The notes under the pieces: model-generated
What the model was told of the DNA's origin: nothing
Databases searched by the model: none
The model's input: only the letters and a program-made list of their open reading frames with translations
Position numbers and translations under genes: made by a program
Source: Salipiger pallidus
Lineage (GTDB): Bacteria > Pseudomonadota > Alphaproteobacteria > Rhodobacterales > Rhodobacteraceae
DNA length: 64,000 nucleotides
Assembly: GCF_014643635.1 (NCBI RefSeq)
Contig: NZ_BMJV01000001.1
Span: forward strand, 682,001-746,000
Direction of reading: 5' to 3'
In this document: positions 10,239 to 18,607 of the stretch, in pieces
How the letters are laid out: each line of letters opens with the position of its first letter
How positions within the stretch are numbered: the first letter of the stretch is position 1

Positions 10239-10637
10239 ATGCGCCATCTCATCCTCGCCGCCATCCTCGCCCTGCCCGTCTCAGCCCAAGCGGCCGAGCC
10301 GATGTCCGGCGCGGAGTTCGAAAACTACGTCACGGGCAAGACGCTCTATTTCGGCATGGAGGGATCTGCCTACGGGGTCGAGGAATACCTCGGCGACCGC
10401 CGCGTGCGCTGGTCCTTCCTCGACGGGCGCTGCAAGGACGGTACATGGTACGAGGAAAAGGCCGGGCTGATCTGCTTCGTCTACGAGGACGAGCCTGCGC
10501 CGCAATGCTGGAGCTTCTTCCGCGAAGGCTCGGGCCTGCGCGCGGTGTTCGAGAACGATCCCGCCAGCACCGTCCTCTACGAGGCCCGTCAGAACGACGA
10601 GCCGATGGTCTGCCTCGGCCCCGAGATCGGAGTCTGA
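10239..10637 (+). CDS. Secreted hypothetical protein
   Basis: A 132-residue protein with a clear Sec signal peptide (MRHLILAAILALPVSAQAAE, cleavage after AQA). The mature part is rich in aromatic residues and has four cysteines (GRCKDG, LICF, QCWSF, MVCLG) that could form two periplasmic disulfides. Wording such as YFGMEGSAYGVEEYLGDRRV and WSFLDGRCKDGTWY resembles small periplasmic proteins common in Rhodobacterales, whose function I do not know. The ATG at 10239 is chosen because the signal peptide begins there. The 168 bp before it (10071-10238) show no gene. Confidence 0.75.
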   Translation: MRHLILAAILALPVSAQAAEPMSGAEFENYVTGKTLYFGMEGSAYGVEEYLGDRRVRWSFLDGRCKDGTWYEEKAGLICFVYEDEPAPQCWSFFREGSGLRAVFENDPASTVLYEARQNDEPMVCLGPEIGV

Positions 10638-10674
10638 GCTCTGTCGATTAGCGCCCTGTTGGGCGCTTCAGGTT

Positions 10675-10717
10675 GAGACGCTGAGACGCTGAGACGCTGA
10701 GACGCTGAGACGCTGAG
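10675..10717. repeat. 8-bp simple sequence repeat, five copies
   Basis: Five perfect head-to-tail copies of GAGACGCT fill 10675-10714, followed by GAG. It lies 37 bp past the stop of the secreted protein and about 180 bp past the convergent end of xseA. It is outside any gene, so slippage would not shift a frame. The rest of 10638-10897 shows no feature I can name. Confidence 0.95.
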
Positions 10718-10897
10718 CACCCATGTCCCCTTCCGTCAAGAAGGCGGCAAGGCATCGCCTCAGAAGACCATTTCCCGAAACGCTCGCGGACCAGCCACCA
10801 TATCCCTATCCGGACGACGCAAATCGCCGCGACATCCACGCCCTCCGACATCCCCCGCCAAACAGCCATTTCGGATCATCCCGAAGGCCCACTCTGT

Positions 10898-12382
10898 TTA
10901 GAACAAAGACCCCTGTTCGGGCTTCGGCTTCGCGGCCTTGCCCTTGCCCGACGACTTGGGCGCACTGCCCCCGAGCGCCAGCTTTCCATCGGCGAACTCG
11001 ATCTCGAGCCCCGCCGCATCGCGCGCCTCGGCCTTGCTGGCCAGGACGTGGCCCTCGCCACTGCGCACCACCGCGTATCCGCGCGCCAGCGTGCCCTTGT
11101 AGCTCAGTGTCTCCAGCAGCCGCGACAGCGACCCGAGCGCCTGCGAGGGCGCTTCGATCCGCCGCTCGCCTGCCTCCTCAAGCCGCCGGGTCAGGGTGTC
11201 GAGCCGATCCCTCCCCTGCACGATCTCGCGCTGAATGGGCCGGATGGACAGCCTGTCGGTCCGCCGCCCAAGGCTCTCGCGGGCCTGCGACAGCGTCCGT
11301 CCCAGCAGCGATGGACGCAGCGCCCCGGCGGCATCCGACAGCGCCACGCGCCGCTGCTCGGTGCCGCGGATCAGCGCTCGGGGTAGCCGGTCCGCCAGCA
11401 GATCGAGCCTCTGACGCGGGTAATCCAGCAGCGTGTCCGCGCGCGGCAACGCGCGGGCCAGATCGCGCAGCCGCTGACCGCGCGCGTCGATGCGCTGCGC
11501 CAGTGCTCCGGTCATCCGCCCGCCCGCCTGGTCGACCCAGGCCAGCAGCTCCATGCGCACCGGCACCGCCATCTCGGCCGCCGCAGAGGGCGTCGGCGCG
11601 CGCCGGTCGGCGGCGTGGTCGATGAGGGTCGTGTCGGTCTCGTGCCCCACGGCGGAAATCAGCGGGATCTGCGAGGCAGCGGCGGCACGCACCACGATTT
11701 CCTCGTTAAAGCCCCACAGGTCCTCAACCGATCCGCCGCCACGGGCGACGATGATGAGGTCTGGCCGTGGCAGCGCGCCGCCGGGGGACAGCTTGTTGAA
11801 CCCTTCGATCCCCCGCGCCACCTCGCCGGCGCTTGCCTTGCCCTGCACCGCAACCGGCCAGATCAGCACCTTGCGCGGAAAGCGGTCGCGCAGCCGGTGG
11901 AGAATGTCGCGGATCACCGCCCCCGAAGGCGAGGTCACGACCCCGATAACTTCCGGCAGATATGGGATCGCCTGCTTGCGCGAGGCATCGAACAGCCCCT
12001 CGGCCTGCAACGCCGCACGCCGCTTTTCCAGCATCGCCATGAGCGCGCCGAGGCCCGCAGGGCGCATGTCCTCGATGACGATCTGGTATTTCGACTGTCC
12101 GGGAAATGTCGTCATGCGCCCGGTGACGATGACCTCCATCCCCTCTTCGGGCCGCATCTCGAGCTTGCCGGCAACCCCTTTCCAGATGATTCCCGAGATC
12201 ACAGAGCGGTCGTCCTTGAGGTCGAGATACACATGCCCCGAGCGCGGTACGGTCACCCGCCCCAGCTCACCCCGGACACGGACAAAGCCGAACTCGCCCT
12301 CGATGGTGCGCTTCACCGCGCCGGAGAGTTCGGACACGGTGAATTCAGGGGTGTTTCCGGGCTCGTCCTCGATCAGAGACAT
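10898..12382 (-). CDS. xseA: Exodeoxyribonuclease VII large subunit
   Basis: XseA (494 aa) is the catalytic large subunit of exonuclease VII, which degrades single-stranded DNA into oligonucleotides in the cytoplasm with the small subunit XseB. The N-terminal OB fold (~13-105) reads FTVSELSGAVKRTIEGEFGF and HVYLDLKDD. The catalytic region follows with VIGVVTSPSGAVIRDI, VARGGGSVEDLWGFNEE and SAVGHETDTTLIDHAADRRA, all family signatures. A helical coiled region and a Lys-rich tail (KSSGKGKAAKPKPEQ) end the protein. The ATG at 12382 matches the usual start MSLIEDEPG. It is divergent from purD; xseB is not in the window. Confidence 0.96.
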   Translation of the reverse strand: MSLIEDEPGNTPEFTVSELSGAVKRTIEGEFGFVRVRGELGRVTVPRSGHVYLDLKDDRSVISGIIWKGVAGKLEMRPEEGMEVIVTGRMTTFPGQSKYQIVIEDMRPAGLGALMAMLEKRRAALQAEGLFDASRKQAIPYLPEVIGVVTSPSGAVIRDILHRLRDRFPRKVLIWPVAVQGKASAGEVARGIEGFNKLSPGGALPRPDLIIVARGGGSVEDLWGFNEEIVVRAAAASQIPLISAVGHETDTTLIDHAADRRAPTPSAAAEMAVPVRMELLAWVDQAGGRMTGALAQRIDARGQRLRDLARALPRADTLLDYPRQRLDLLADRLPRALIRGTEQRRVALSDAAGALRPSLLGRTLSQARESLGRRTDRLSIRPIQREIVQGRDRLDTLTRRLEEAGERRIEAPSQALGSLSRLLETLSYKGTLARGYAVVRSGEGHVLASKAEARDAAGLEIEFADGKLALGGSAPKSSGKGKAAKPKPEQGSLF

Positions 12383-12466
12383 GATTGGCCTGCTCGCTTG
12401 CTTATACTTGGCCGCAACCTTAGAACGCGCCGCAGGCAAGGCCAAGGCATAGGCAGGAGACGGCGC

Positions 12467-13729
12467 ATGAACATCCTCATCTTAGGTGGCGGCGGGCGCG
12501 AACACGCGCTGGCCTGGGCGGTGATGCAGAACCCCAAATGCGATAAGCTCATCGTCGCACCAGGCAACGCAGGCATCGCTCAGATCGCGGAATGCGCGTC
12601 GCTCGATACCGAGGATGGCAGCGCCGTGGTGGATTTTGCCGAAGCCCATGCCATCGACCTCGTGATCGTCGGCCCCGAGGCACCGCTCGCCGCGGGCGTC
12701 GCCGATACCCTGCGCGAGGCGGGCTTCTCGGTCTTCGGGCCCTCGCAGGCCGCAGCCCGGCTCGAGGCGTCGAAAAGCTTCACCAAAGAGATCTGCGACG
12801 CCGCCCACGCCCCCACCGCAGGCTACGGCCACTTCACCGATGCGCTGTCGGCCAAGGCCCACGTCCAGGATCAGGGCGCGCCCATCGTGGTCAAGGCGGA
12901 CGGGCTTGCCGCGGGCAAAGGCGTGATCATCGCGACCACCGTGGCCGAGGCCGAGGCTGCCATTGACGACATGTTCGGCGGGGCCTTCGGCGGCGCGGGC
13001 GCCGAGGTGGTGATCGAGGAATTCATGACCGGCGAAGAGGCATCTTTCTTCGTTCTGGTCGATGGCGAGGATGTGCTGCCCATCGGCACCGCTCAGGATC
13101 ACAAGCGCGTCGGCGAAGGCGACAGCGGCCCCAACACCGGCGGCATGGGTGCCTATTCCCCCGCCCCGATCATGACTGACGAGGTTACGCAAAAGGCGCT
13201 GGACGAGATCGTGCGCCCCACCATGTCGGAAATGGCTCGTCGCGGGACGCCCTATTCCGGCGTGCTCTACGTCGGTCTGATGATCGAACACGGCCAGCCG
13301 CGCCTCGTGGAATACAACGTGCGCTTCGGCGATCCCGAATGCCAGGTGCTGATGATGCGCCTCGGCGCACAGGCGCTCGACCTGATCCACGCGTGCGCCG
13401 AGGGCCGCCTTGGCGACATGCAGGTAACCTGGGGCGACGATCACGCCATGACCGTGGTGCTCGCTGCGAACGGCTACCCCGGTGCCTACGAAAAAGGCAC
13501 CGAGATTGGCGGCCTCGACGCCCTCACAGAAGACAGTTTCACCCAGATGTTCCACGCGGGCACCGCGCTGAAGGACGGCAAGGTCATCGCCACCGGGGGC
13601 CGGGTCCTGAACGCCACCGCTCGCGGTGCCACCCTCGCCGAGGCGAAGGAGCGGGCCTACGCGCTGGTGGATGCGGTGGACTGGCCGCAGGGCTTTTGCC
13701 GTCGCGACATTGGCTGGCGCGCACTGTAA
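12467..13729 (+). CDS. purD: Phosphoribosylamine-glycine ligase (GARS)
   Basis: PurD (420 aa, standard length) joins phosphoribosylamine and glycine using ATP, the second step of purine synthesis, in the cytoplasm. It begins [18 protein letters not shown] and carries ATP-grasp motifs ([45 protein letters not shown] and [10 protein letters not shown]). The usual ending [11 protein letters not shown] is intact. The ATG at 12467 follows a CAGGAG site. The last ~27 bp, including the stop codon, are duplicated immediately downstream (see the repeat at 13705). The 84-bp gap to the divergent xseA must hold both promoters. Confidence 0.97.
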   Translation: MNILILGGGGREHALAWAVMQNPKCDKLIVAPGNAGIAQIAECASLDTEDGSAVVDFAEAHAIDLVIVGPEAPLAAGVADTLREAGFSVFGPSQAAARLEASKSFTKEICDAAHAPTAGYGHFTDALSAKAHVQDQGAPIVVKADGLAAGKGVIIATTVAEAEAAIDDMFGGAFGGAGAEVVIEEFMTGEEASFFVLVDGEDVLPIGTAQDHKRVGEGDSGPNTGGMGAYSPAPIMTDEVTQKALDEIVRPTMSEMARRGTPYSGVLYVGLMIEHGQPRLVEYNVRFGDPECQVLMMRLGAQALDLIHACAEGRLGDMQVTWGDDHAMTVVLAANGYPGAYEKGTEIGGLDALTEDSFTQMFHAGTALKDGKVIATGGRVLNATARGATLAEAKERAYALVDAVDWPQGFCRRDIGWRAL

Positions 13730-13782
13730 AGACGACATTGGCTGGCGCGCACTGTAAAGTGCGACATTGGCCGGTACGCGCC
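13705..13782 (+). repeat. Tandem duplication of the purD 3' end
   Basis: Positions 13705-13731, which hold the last purD codons plus the TAA, are repeated exactly at 13733-13759 (period 28). A third, degenerate copy begins at 13762 (CGACATTGGCC, then diverging). Further GCTGGCGC motifs follow near 13822 and, inverted, near 13850. Only the first copy is translated. This looks like replication slippage or a repeat expansion that captured the gene end. Confidence 0.9.
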
Positions 13783-13880
13783 CAAGGCGAGGCCAGCCAG
13801 CGGCCACCAAAGACAATGGCTGGCGCCAGCCACAAGCAACGCGCCAGCCGTCCACAAAGCGAAGGCAGAGACACCACCCG
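13783..13880. other. Part of a 374-bp gap between purD and minC
   Basis: The gap 13730-14103 has no gene I can support. It contains the purD-tail duplication, this stretch with GCTGGCGC-type motifs in both orientations, repeat copy B (13881-13960), and then sequence up to the minC start with a CGGCGGGTT...AACCCGC inverted pair near 13976-14014. No ribosome-site plus coding-like frame is seen on either strand. Confidence 0.5.
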
Positions 13881-13960
13881 CCCTTCTTCTCTTTGAAAAT
13901 ACGCCGGCGGGTGAATTGGCGCTGCGCGCCAAGAGGGGGCAGAGCCCCCTTCCCGCCTCT
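13881..13960 (-). repeat. Intergenic repeat, copy B
   Basis: Same family as the elements at 571, 24611, 53024 and 58991. Read on the plus strand it begins CTTCTTCTCTTTGAAAATAC, then CGCCGGCGGG, and after a spacer GGGGGCAGAGCCCCC. Here the GC hairpin is itself flanked by CCAAGAGG and CCTCTTGG, giving a nested stem. It lies in the purD-minC gap and could act as a terminator-like hairpin; no T tract follows. Confidence 0.6.
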
Positions 13961-14103
13961 TGGGCAAAAAACAACGGCGGGTTATCGCTGAAACGGCGCG
14001 AACCCGCTTTCGCCAACTCTCCCATTCGTGAAGAATGGACACCCGACAAGAGCGGAGCGGCGCTGAGTCGCGAGCCGCCAATGAGCAGGAGCACCGGACC
14101 CAA

Positions 14104-14847
14104 GTGTCTGACACAACCGCCAGGAACCGACGGGACCCCGCGTCGGCCCATATCGCCCCGTTCCAGATCCGAGGCCGGTTCCTCACGGCACTCGCGCTGC
14201 GGATCGACGCCGAGGACGACATCGACGCCCTTTACGAACATCTCGACGTGCAGCTGAAGCAGACGCCGCAGTTCTACGACGAAGCCCCCATGGTCCTCGA
14301 CCTCAGCAACGCGCCGGGCACCACCGAAACCGGGCGCCTGCGGGTGCTGGTGGCCAACATGCGCCGCCGCAACCTGCGGGTCTTCGGCGTGCAGAGCGGT
14401 GGCACCGTCTCGCAAGATGCCCTGCAGGAACTGGGCCTGATCGAGGTCACCCCCGGCCGCGACGCCCCCTCCCCCGAGGACCGGCGCGCCAAGCGCCGCT
14501 CGCGGCTTGCCGAACCCGAGGCCGAGAACAAGGTCATCAAGGGCCAGGTGCGCTCGGGACAGATGGTGGTTGCCGAACACGGCGACCTGACGATCATCGG
14601 ATCGGTCGCGTCAGGTGCGGAACTGGTTGCCAAGGGCTCCATCCACATCTACGGGCGGATGCGTGGCCGGGCGATGGCAGGCATGCACGGGGACGAGACC
14701 GCGCGCATTTTCTGCCAGAAGCTCGACGCGGAACTGATCGCCATTGCCGGCCTCTACCAGACCAGCGAAACCCTCGCGACGGTCTCAAAGGACGGCTGCG
14801 CGCATATTTATCTGGAAGACGAACAACTTCGTGTGGAGGTGATCTGA
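14104..14847 (+). CDS. minC: Septum site-determining protein MinC
   Basis: MinC (~247 aa) inhibits FtsZ assembly away from mid-cell together with MinD. The N-terminal domain reads APFQIRGRFLTALALRI and LVLDLSNAPGT-like text. A hinge (DRRAKRRSRLAEPEAENK) leads to the C-terminal beta helix (IKGQVRSGQMVVAEHGDLTI, then GRMRGRAMAGMHGDE and IFCQKLDAELIAIAG), which binds MinD. I prefer the GTG at 14104 (VSDTTARNRRD) because the protein then begins close to the domain; an ATG at 14035 would add 23 Arg/Glu-rich residues. Its stop overlaps the minD start by one base. Confidence 0.93.
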   Translation: MSDTTARNRRDPASAHIAPFQIRGRFLTALALRIDAEDDIDALYEHLDVQLKQTPQFYDEAPMVLDLSNAPGTTETGRLRVLVANMRRRNLRVFGVQSGGTVSQDALQELGLIEVTPGRDAPSPEDRRAKRRSRLAEPEAENKVIKGQVRSGQMVVAEHGDLTIIGSVASGAELVAKGSIHIYGRMRGRAMAGMHGDETARIFCQKLDAELIAIAGLYQTSETLATVSKDGCAHIYLEDEQLRVEVI

Positions 14848-15695
14848 TGACTACAGATCTCAAGGAAAAGGCGCCTCTTGGCCGGGTCATCGTGATCACG
14901 TCCGGCAAGGGCGGCGTGGGCAAGACCACGTCATCAGCGGCAATCTCGGCAGGGCTTGCCAAGCAGGGCTTCAAGACGGTCGTCATCGACTTCGACGTGG
15001 GCCTGCGTAATCTCGACATGACCATGGGCTGCGAACGCCGGGTCGTGTTCGATTTCATCAACGTGATCCAGGGCGATGCCCGGCTCAAGCAGGCGCTGAT
15101 CCGTGACAAGCGGCTCGACACCCTGAGCATCCTGCCGACCTCGCAGACCCGCGACAAGAATGCCCTCACCAAGGAGGGCGTCGAGAAGGTGCTGGACGAG
15201 CTCAAGCAGGAATTCGACTATATCATCTGCGACAGCCCTGCAGGCATTGAGCATGGCGCACAGATGGCCATGCACTTCGCCGACGAGGCCGTGGTCGTCA
15301 CCAACCCCGAGGTGTCTTCGGTCCGCGACAGCGACCGCGTCCTCGGCCTGCTCAGCAGCCAGACCAAGCGCGCCGAAACCAAGGATTCCGAGCCGGTGAA
15401 GGCCCAGGTCCTGATCACCCGCCACGATCCTGTCCGTGTCGAAAGCGGTGAGATGATGACCGTCGAGGACGTGCTGGAAATCCTCGCGGTGCCGCTGCTG
15501 GGCGTCATCCCGGAAAGCCAGGCGATCCTGAAGGCGTCGAACACCGGCACACCGGTGGTGCTCGACCAGCCGTCGGTCGCGGGCCGGGCCTATGAAGACG
15601 CGGTAAGCCGCCTCGTGGGCAATGACGTGGAGATGCGCATCGAGGGCGAACGCCGTCCGGGCCTGCTGCACAGGATCTTCGGGCGGGCGTCATGA
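14847..15695 (+). CDS. minD: Septum site-determining ATPase MinD
   Basis: MinD (282 aa) is the membrane-cycling ParA-type ATPase that recruits MinC and is released by MinE. The deviant Walker A GKGGVGKTTSSAA is near residue 20, followed by DFDVGLRNLDMTMGCERRVV, CDSPAGIEHGAQMAMHFADE and VTNPEVSSVRDSDRVLGLL, all characteristic. The C-terminal amphipathic membrane-targeting helix is visible as RRPGLLHRIFGR. Its ATG shares a base with the minC stop (TGATG), and its stop overlaps minE by 4 nt, so all three genes are coupled. Confidence 0.97.
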   Translation: MTTDLKEKAPLGRVIVITSGKGGVGKTTSSAAISAGLAKQGFKTVVIDFDVGLRNLDMTMGCERRVVFDFINVIQGDARLKQALIRDKRLDTLSILPTSQTRDKNALTKEGVEKVLDELKQEFDYIICDSPAGIEHGAQMAMHFADEAVVVTNPEVSSVRDSDRVLGLLSSQTKRAETKDSEPVKAQVLITRHDPVRVESGEMMTVEDVLEILAVPLLGVIPESQAILKASNTGTPVVLDQPSVAGRAYEDAVSRLVGNDVEMRIEGERRPGLLHRIFGRAS

Positions 15696-15961
15696 GCATC
15701 TTCAGCTTCGCGCGCAGGCCGCGCCGCCCCAAGAGCGCCGAGACCGCCAAGAACCGCCTGCAGATCCTGCTCGCGCACGAACGTTCCGGCGGTGGCGGCA
15801 AGCAGCCCGATTACCTGCCCATGTTGCAGCGCGACATCGTCGAGGCGATCCGTAAGCACGTTGCGATCAAGGAGACTGACGTCGACATCCGCATGGAACG
15901 CGGTGACGAGATGTCGAGCCTCGAGATCAACATCGAGCTTCCCGGGGCGACCACGCCCTGA
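15692..15961 (+). CDS. minE: Cell division topological specificity factor MinE
   Basis: MinE (89 aa, normal size) stimulates MinD ATPase and produces pole-to-pole oscillation. It opens MSIFSFARRPRRPKSAETAK, the amphipathic membrane helix, followed by the MinD-interacting stretch NRLQILLAHERS, the family signature, and a dimerisation domain with YLPMLQRDIVEAIRKHVAI. A Gly-rich insert (GGGGKQPDYLP) lies between them. It overlaps minD by 4 nt and is followed by a strong hairpin terminator at 16027. Confidence 0.96.
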   Translation: MSIFSFARRPRRPKSAETAKNRLQILLAHERSGGGGKQPDYLPMLQRDIVEAIRKHVAIKETDVDIRMERGDEMSSLEINIELPGATTP

Positions 15962-16026
15962 ACCTCTGACCGGGCCTCCGGGCCACCATTGCAGGCAGCG
16001 GGCCAAGGTCCGCCGGAACGATCGAG

Positions 16027-16056
16027 GGGGCGAGCATTGGCTCGCCCCTATTTTAT
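16027..16056 (+). terminator. Rho-independent terminator after minCDE
   Basis: A perfect 9-bp stem, GGGGCGAGC (16027-16035) with GCTCGCCCC (16040-16048), and a 4-nt loop ATTG, followed by TATTTTATT. It lies 66 bp past the minE stop, and no other plus-strand gene ends here, so it closes the minCDE transcript. Confidence 0.85.
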
Positions 16057-16101
16057 TGCCATGGCTTGGCCAATCGTGATCAACGAAGGCAGGCCGCCCC
16101 A

Positions 16102-16117
16102 TCTTGGTTGACCAAGA
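16102..16117. repeat. Perfect short inverted repeat
   Basis: TCTTGGT and ACCAAGA separated by TG form a perfect inverted repeat. It lies in the convergent gap between minE and the CBS-domain gene, which is not a usual operator position. Its role is unknown; it has no adjacent T tract on either strand. Confidence 0.4.
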
Positions 16118-16222
16118 CAGGCCAAGGTGCGCCCACATCGCACGTGACGGTGCAGGCTTCGGCCCCCTCCGGTTCGCGGTGCAGGGCCGGATAACAGTCC
16201 GCCACCGATACCGCCTGAAAAG

Positions 16223-16750
16223 TCAGCCAACGATCAGCTGCTTGAGCTGAAGCGCCTCGTGCTCGAGTTCCAGCAGGCGATGGTGCACCACGTCACCGAT
16301 GGTGATCATGCCGACAAGGGTATCGTCTTCGTCCAGAACGGGCATGTGACGGAATCGTCCCTCGGACATCCGGCGCAGCAGAGAGATAAGCGGCTCGTCC
16401 TCGTCCGCCGTCTCGACCTCGCGGGTCATCACGTCGAACGCCGTCAGCTCAAGCGCCTCGCCGCCCTGGACATCGGCCACCTTCCGCACGATGTCGCGCT
16501 CGGACAGGATACCTGCCAAGGCGCCGGTCGAATGGGTGACCACCAGCGCACCGATGCGCAGTGTGCTCAACCGCTCCACCGCGAACGCCAGCGTGTCCTG
16601 CGGGCGGATTGAATGCACGTCGTTGCCCTTGCGCCCAAGCAGGTCCGACACCCGAATCGTGCCGGCGGCAAGGTTGCTCTGGGCGCCCTGGCTCTTGCTG
16701 CGCTGCGGCTCGTGGTCCTGCCGCATGGGGGATTGATAGGATGTAGGCAT
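16223..16750 (-). CDS. CBS-domain protein
   Basis: A 175-residue protein whose core is a CBS pair. The first CBS begins VSDLLGRKGNDVHSIRPQDT and contains LSTLRIGALVV, LAGILSERDIVRKVA; the second has VMTREVETADEDEPL and RFRHMPVLDEDDTLVGMITI. The N-terminal ~45 residues are polar and low-complexity (SYQSPMRQDHEPQRSKSQ). CBS pairs bind adenosyl nucleotides and act as energy sensors. The ATG at 16750 follows a GGAGGAGC-type site. It stands alone, divergent from a small membrane-protein gene, and has no attached enzyme domain, so its partner is unknown. Confidence 0.9.
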   Translation of the reverse strand: MPTSYQSPMRQDHEPQRSKSQGAQSNLAAGTIRVSDLLGRKGNDVHSIRPQDTLAFAVERLSTLRIGALVVTHSTGALAGILSERDIVRKVADVQGGEALELTAFDVMTREVETADEDEPLISLLRRMSEGRFRHMPVLDEDDTLVGMITIGDVVHHRLLELEHEALQLKQLIVG

Positions 16751-16837
16751 GGTGAACGCTCCTCCTCCGAAGTGTTTGCCGTTGCGTGCCGCAACAAGCA
16801 TAACGCGGAAAAGCGAAAAACCAGAAAGAGATTTGTC

Positions 16838-17020
16838 TTGGACGACCTGAGCCTCACGCCCCTCTTCGCCACGATCCTGTTCGTGCTGTCCTGCCTGAGC
16901 GGCTACCAGTATCGCAGGGTCTGGAAACAGGAAGGCCCGCGATGGCAGCTCTGGCTGTTCGGAGCCTTCGCCGCCGCGGGCCTCGCGGTGCTTGGATTCG
17001 TGCCGCTGGACGCGGGCTAA
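16838..17020 (+). CDS. Small two-helix membrane protein
   Basis: A 60-residue frame with a TTG start (16838-16840) preceded by AGAAAGAG. It begins (M)DDLSLTPLFATILFVLSC, has a first hydrophobic helix at ~8-24, a basic/aromatic loop (YQYRRVWKQEGPRWQ) and a second helix LWLFGAFAAAGLAVLGFVP. Both the topology and the charge in the loop suggest an inner-membrane hairpin. It ends 4 nt from the convergent nqrM stop. Similar short proteins occur in Rhodobacterales, but I know of no function. The TTG start is the weak point. Confidence 0.6.
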   Translation: MDDLSLTPLFATILFVLSCLSGYQYRRVWKQEGPRWQLWLFGAFAAAGLAVLGFVPLDAG

Positions 17021-17024
17021 AGGC

Positions 17025-17273
17025 TTAGCGCGCCTCGGGTTCGGCGCCTGCGCGCTCCAGCATCTTGCGGGCGCGTGGGCAATCGCTCAGGCGCTCGCGC
17101 AGCGGACTATCCGGGTCGATTTCCTTTTTGCAGACAAGGCATTGATCCGCATCGCCGATGGCGTTGAGACCGCCGCAACTGCCCTTGATCCGCTTGCCCA
17201 TGAGCATGACGCCCAGTGCCATGCCCAGCATGACAATGAGGAAGACCACGAAGGTCAGGGCGAAGGTGGTCAT
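17025..17273 (-). CDS. nqrM: Na+-NQR maturation protein NqrM
   Basis: NqrM (82 aa, DUF539) is needed to assemble Na+-translocating NADH:quinone reductase, probably by delivering iron to the NqrD/NqrE site. A single N-terminal helix (FALTFVVFLIVMLGMALGVM) is followed by a Cys-rich part: GSCGGLNAIG, then QCLVCKKEID, then a later Cys in SDCPRAR. This matches the family pattern of a CGGL motif plus CxxC. I use the ATG at 17273, since the family starts at the helix. It lies downstream of apbE on the same strand; both serve the nqr operon running the other way. Confidence 0.92.
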   Translation of the reverse strand: MTTFALTFVVFLIVMLGMALGVMLMGKRIKGSCGGLNAIGDADQCLVCKKEIDPDSPLRERLSDCPRARKMLERAGAEPEAR

Positions 17274-17290
17274 GGGGGCGTCCTTTCCGT

Positions 17291-17336
17291 CGAAAGAAAT
17301 GTCTTTCGTCTGCTCCCGGCCCACCGAAGGGCCGGG
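17291..17336 (-). promoter_or_regulatory. Two perfect hairpins in the apbE-nqrM gap
   Basis: In the 118 bp between apbE and nqrM are two adjacent perfect hairpins: CCCGGCCC/GGGCCGGG with a 6-nt loop (17315-17336) and CGAAAGA/TCTTTCG with a 4-nt loop (17291-17308). The first looks like a terminator stem without a T tract. The second ends 18 bp before the nqrM start and could affect its translation. This is from inspection only. Confidence 0.45.
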
Positions 17337-17391
17337 GCTATTGCCTTAGATGGGGACCGGCGCGCGCCGGTCAACCCATGCTGTGGCGCAT

Positions 17392-18420
17392 TCAGGCGGT
17401 CATTGCGCCGAAGCGCGAGCTCGCGTGTGTCTTGAACTGACCTTCGCCCGCCGCGTGATCGCGTTCGATGAAAACAACGGCAATGTCATGAGCTTCGGCG
17501 ATCTCGAGACCGCGCTCGCGACCAAGGGTCAGCATCGCGGTGGCCCATGCGTCCGCCATCATGCCGTTCTCGGCGATGACGGTGGCGGCGGCGGTGTGGT
17601 GCTCGATCGGGCGACCAGTGGCCGGATCAATCACGTGGCTGAAGCGCTTGCCGTCCCGCTCGAAGTAGTTGCGGTAGTCGCCCGAGGACGCGAGGCCAAC
17701 GCCCGAAATGCCGACCACGTCGAGCACACCGCGGGTCAGCGAGTCCGGCTTTTCGATGCCGATCTGCCAGGGCTGGCCCGAGGGATTGCGGCCCGAGGCG
17801 TAGAGGTCACCGCCGATTTCGACCATGTAGTCGGAAATTCCCAGCGATTCCAGAGCGGTGGCGACGCGGTCCGCGCCGTAGCCCTTGCCGATAGCAGCAA
17901 GGTAGACCTGCGCGTCACCACGCACCTTCGACAGGCTGGTTTCGCCCACCGACAGCGTGTTGTCATGGCCAGAGGCAGCCAGCGCGCGCTCGATCTCGAC
18001 ATCGGCAGGCATCGACCGCTCGCCGGGGGCACCAAAGCCCCAAAGCTCGATGAGCGGGCCCATGGTGGTGTCGAAGCGGCCCTCGCTGCGCAGGTTGACG
18101 TCGGCAGCGGCCTGCATCACGTGTCCGAGAGGGCCGGACATCTCGAAGGCGTCGCCTGTTTGCACAGCGTTGAAGCGCGAGATCTCGGAGCCCGAATCCC
18201 AGTTCGACATCTGGCCGTTGACCTCGGTGAGGGCGGTGTCGATGGCGGCCTGAAGATCGGCGCGGGCGACATTGCTGCCCTTGTCCACGGCGACGATGTT
18301 GTAGGAGGTTCCCATCGTCAAGCCGCTGATTTCAAAAACTTCTGCGCTCGGCTTGCAGGCTGCGAATGCCAGCGGCATGACCATGAAGGAACGGCGGGAA
18401 AACTTGATCGGGGTGTGCAC
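17392..18420 (-). CDS. apbE: FAD:protein FMN transferase
   Basis: ApbE (342 aa) attaches FMN covalently to threonines of flavoproteins, here most likely NqrB and NqrC. The N-terminus has a twin-arginine-like SRRSFMVM and a lipobox (AFAAC), so it is an exported lipoprotein, as expected because the flavinylated Thr residues face the periplasm. Family motifs are LTMGTSYNIVAVD, FDTTMGPLIELWGFG, YLAAIGKGYGADRVA, VEIGGDLYASG and the metal-binding MMADAWATAMLTLG. It lies 187 bp upstream of nqrA in the opposite direction; in many bacteria apbE instead follows nqrF. Confidence 0.95.
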   Translation of the reverse strand: MHTPIKFSRRSFMVMPLAFAACKPSAEVFEISGLTMGTSYNIVAVDKGSNVARADLQAAIDTALTEVNGQMSNWDSGSEISRFNAVQTGDAFEMSGPLGHVMQAAADVNLRSEGRFDTTMGPLIELWGFGAPGERSMPADVEIERALAASGHDNTLSVGETSLSKVRGDAQVYLAAIGKGYGADRVATALESLGISDYMVEIGGDLYASGRNPSGQPWQIGIEKPDSLTRGVLDVVGISGVGLASSGDYRNYFERDGKRFSHVIDPATGRPIEHHTAAATVIAENGMMADAWATAMLTLGRERGLEIAEAHDIAVVFIERDHAAGEGQFKTHASSRFGAMTA

Positions 18421-18607
18421 GAACGAACCTCTTGCTGGTGTCGGCCTGGTATCGGCGTAACGGATATGAGCGGATCAGGTGGCGTTTTCCGCGACATTGG
18501 GTGGGTTTACAACACAAAAATTTTTGCCGTCCGCCGCGGTATGCGGTTTCGCTTCGCGCCAGTCTGTTGCAAAAGCCAGCGGAGATTCCGAAAAGAGGGC
18601 GACGAAG

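Noticed and set aside
10650-10869. 73-codon minus-strand frame downstream of xseA
   Set aside because: It runs through the 8-bp repeat, giving a repetitive peptide, and has no ribosome site or family resemblance.
12482-13855. 457-codon minus-strand frame opposite purD
   Set aside because: purD has all ATP-grasp motifs on the plus strand; the antisense frame has no recognisable domain.
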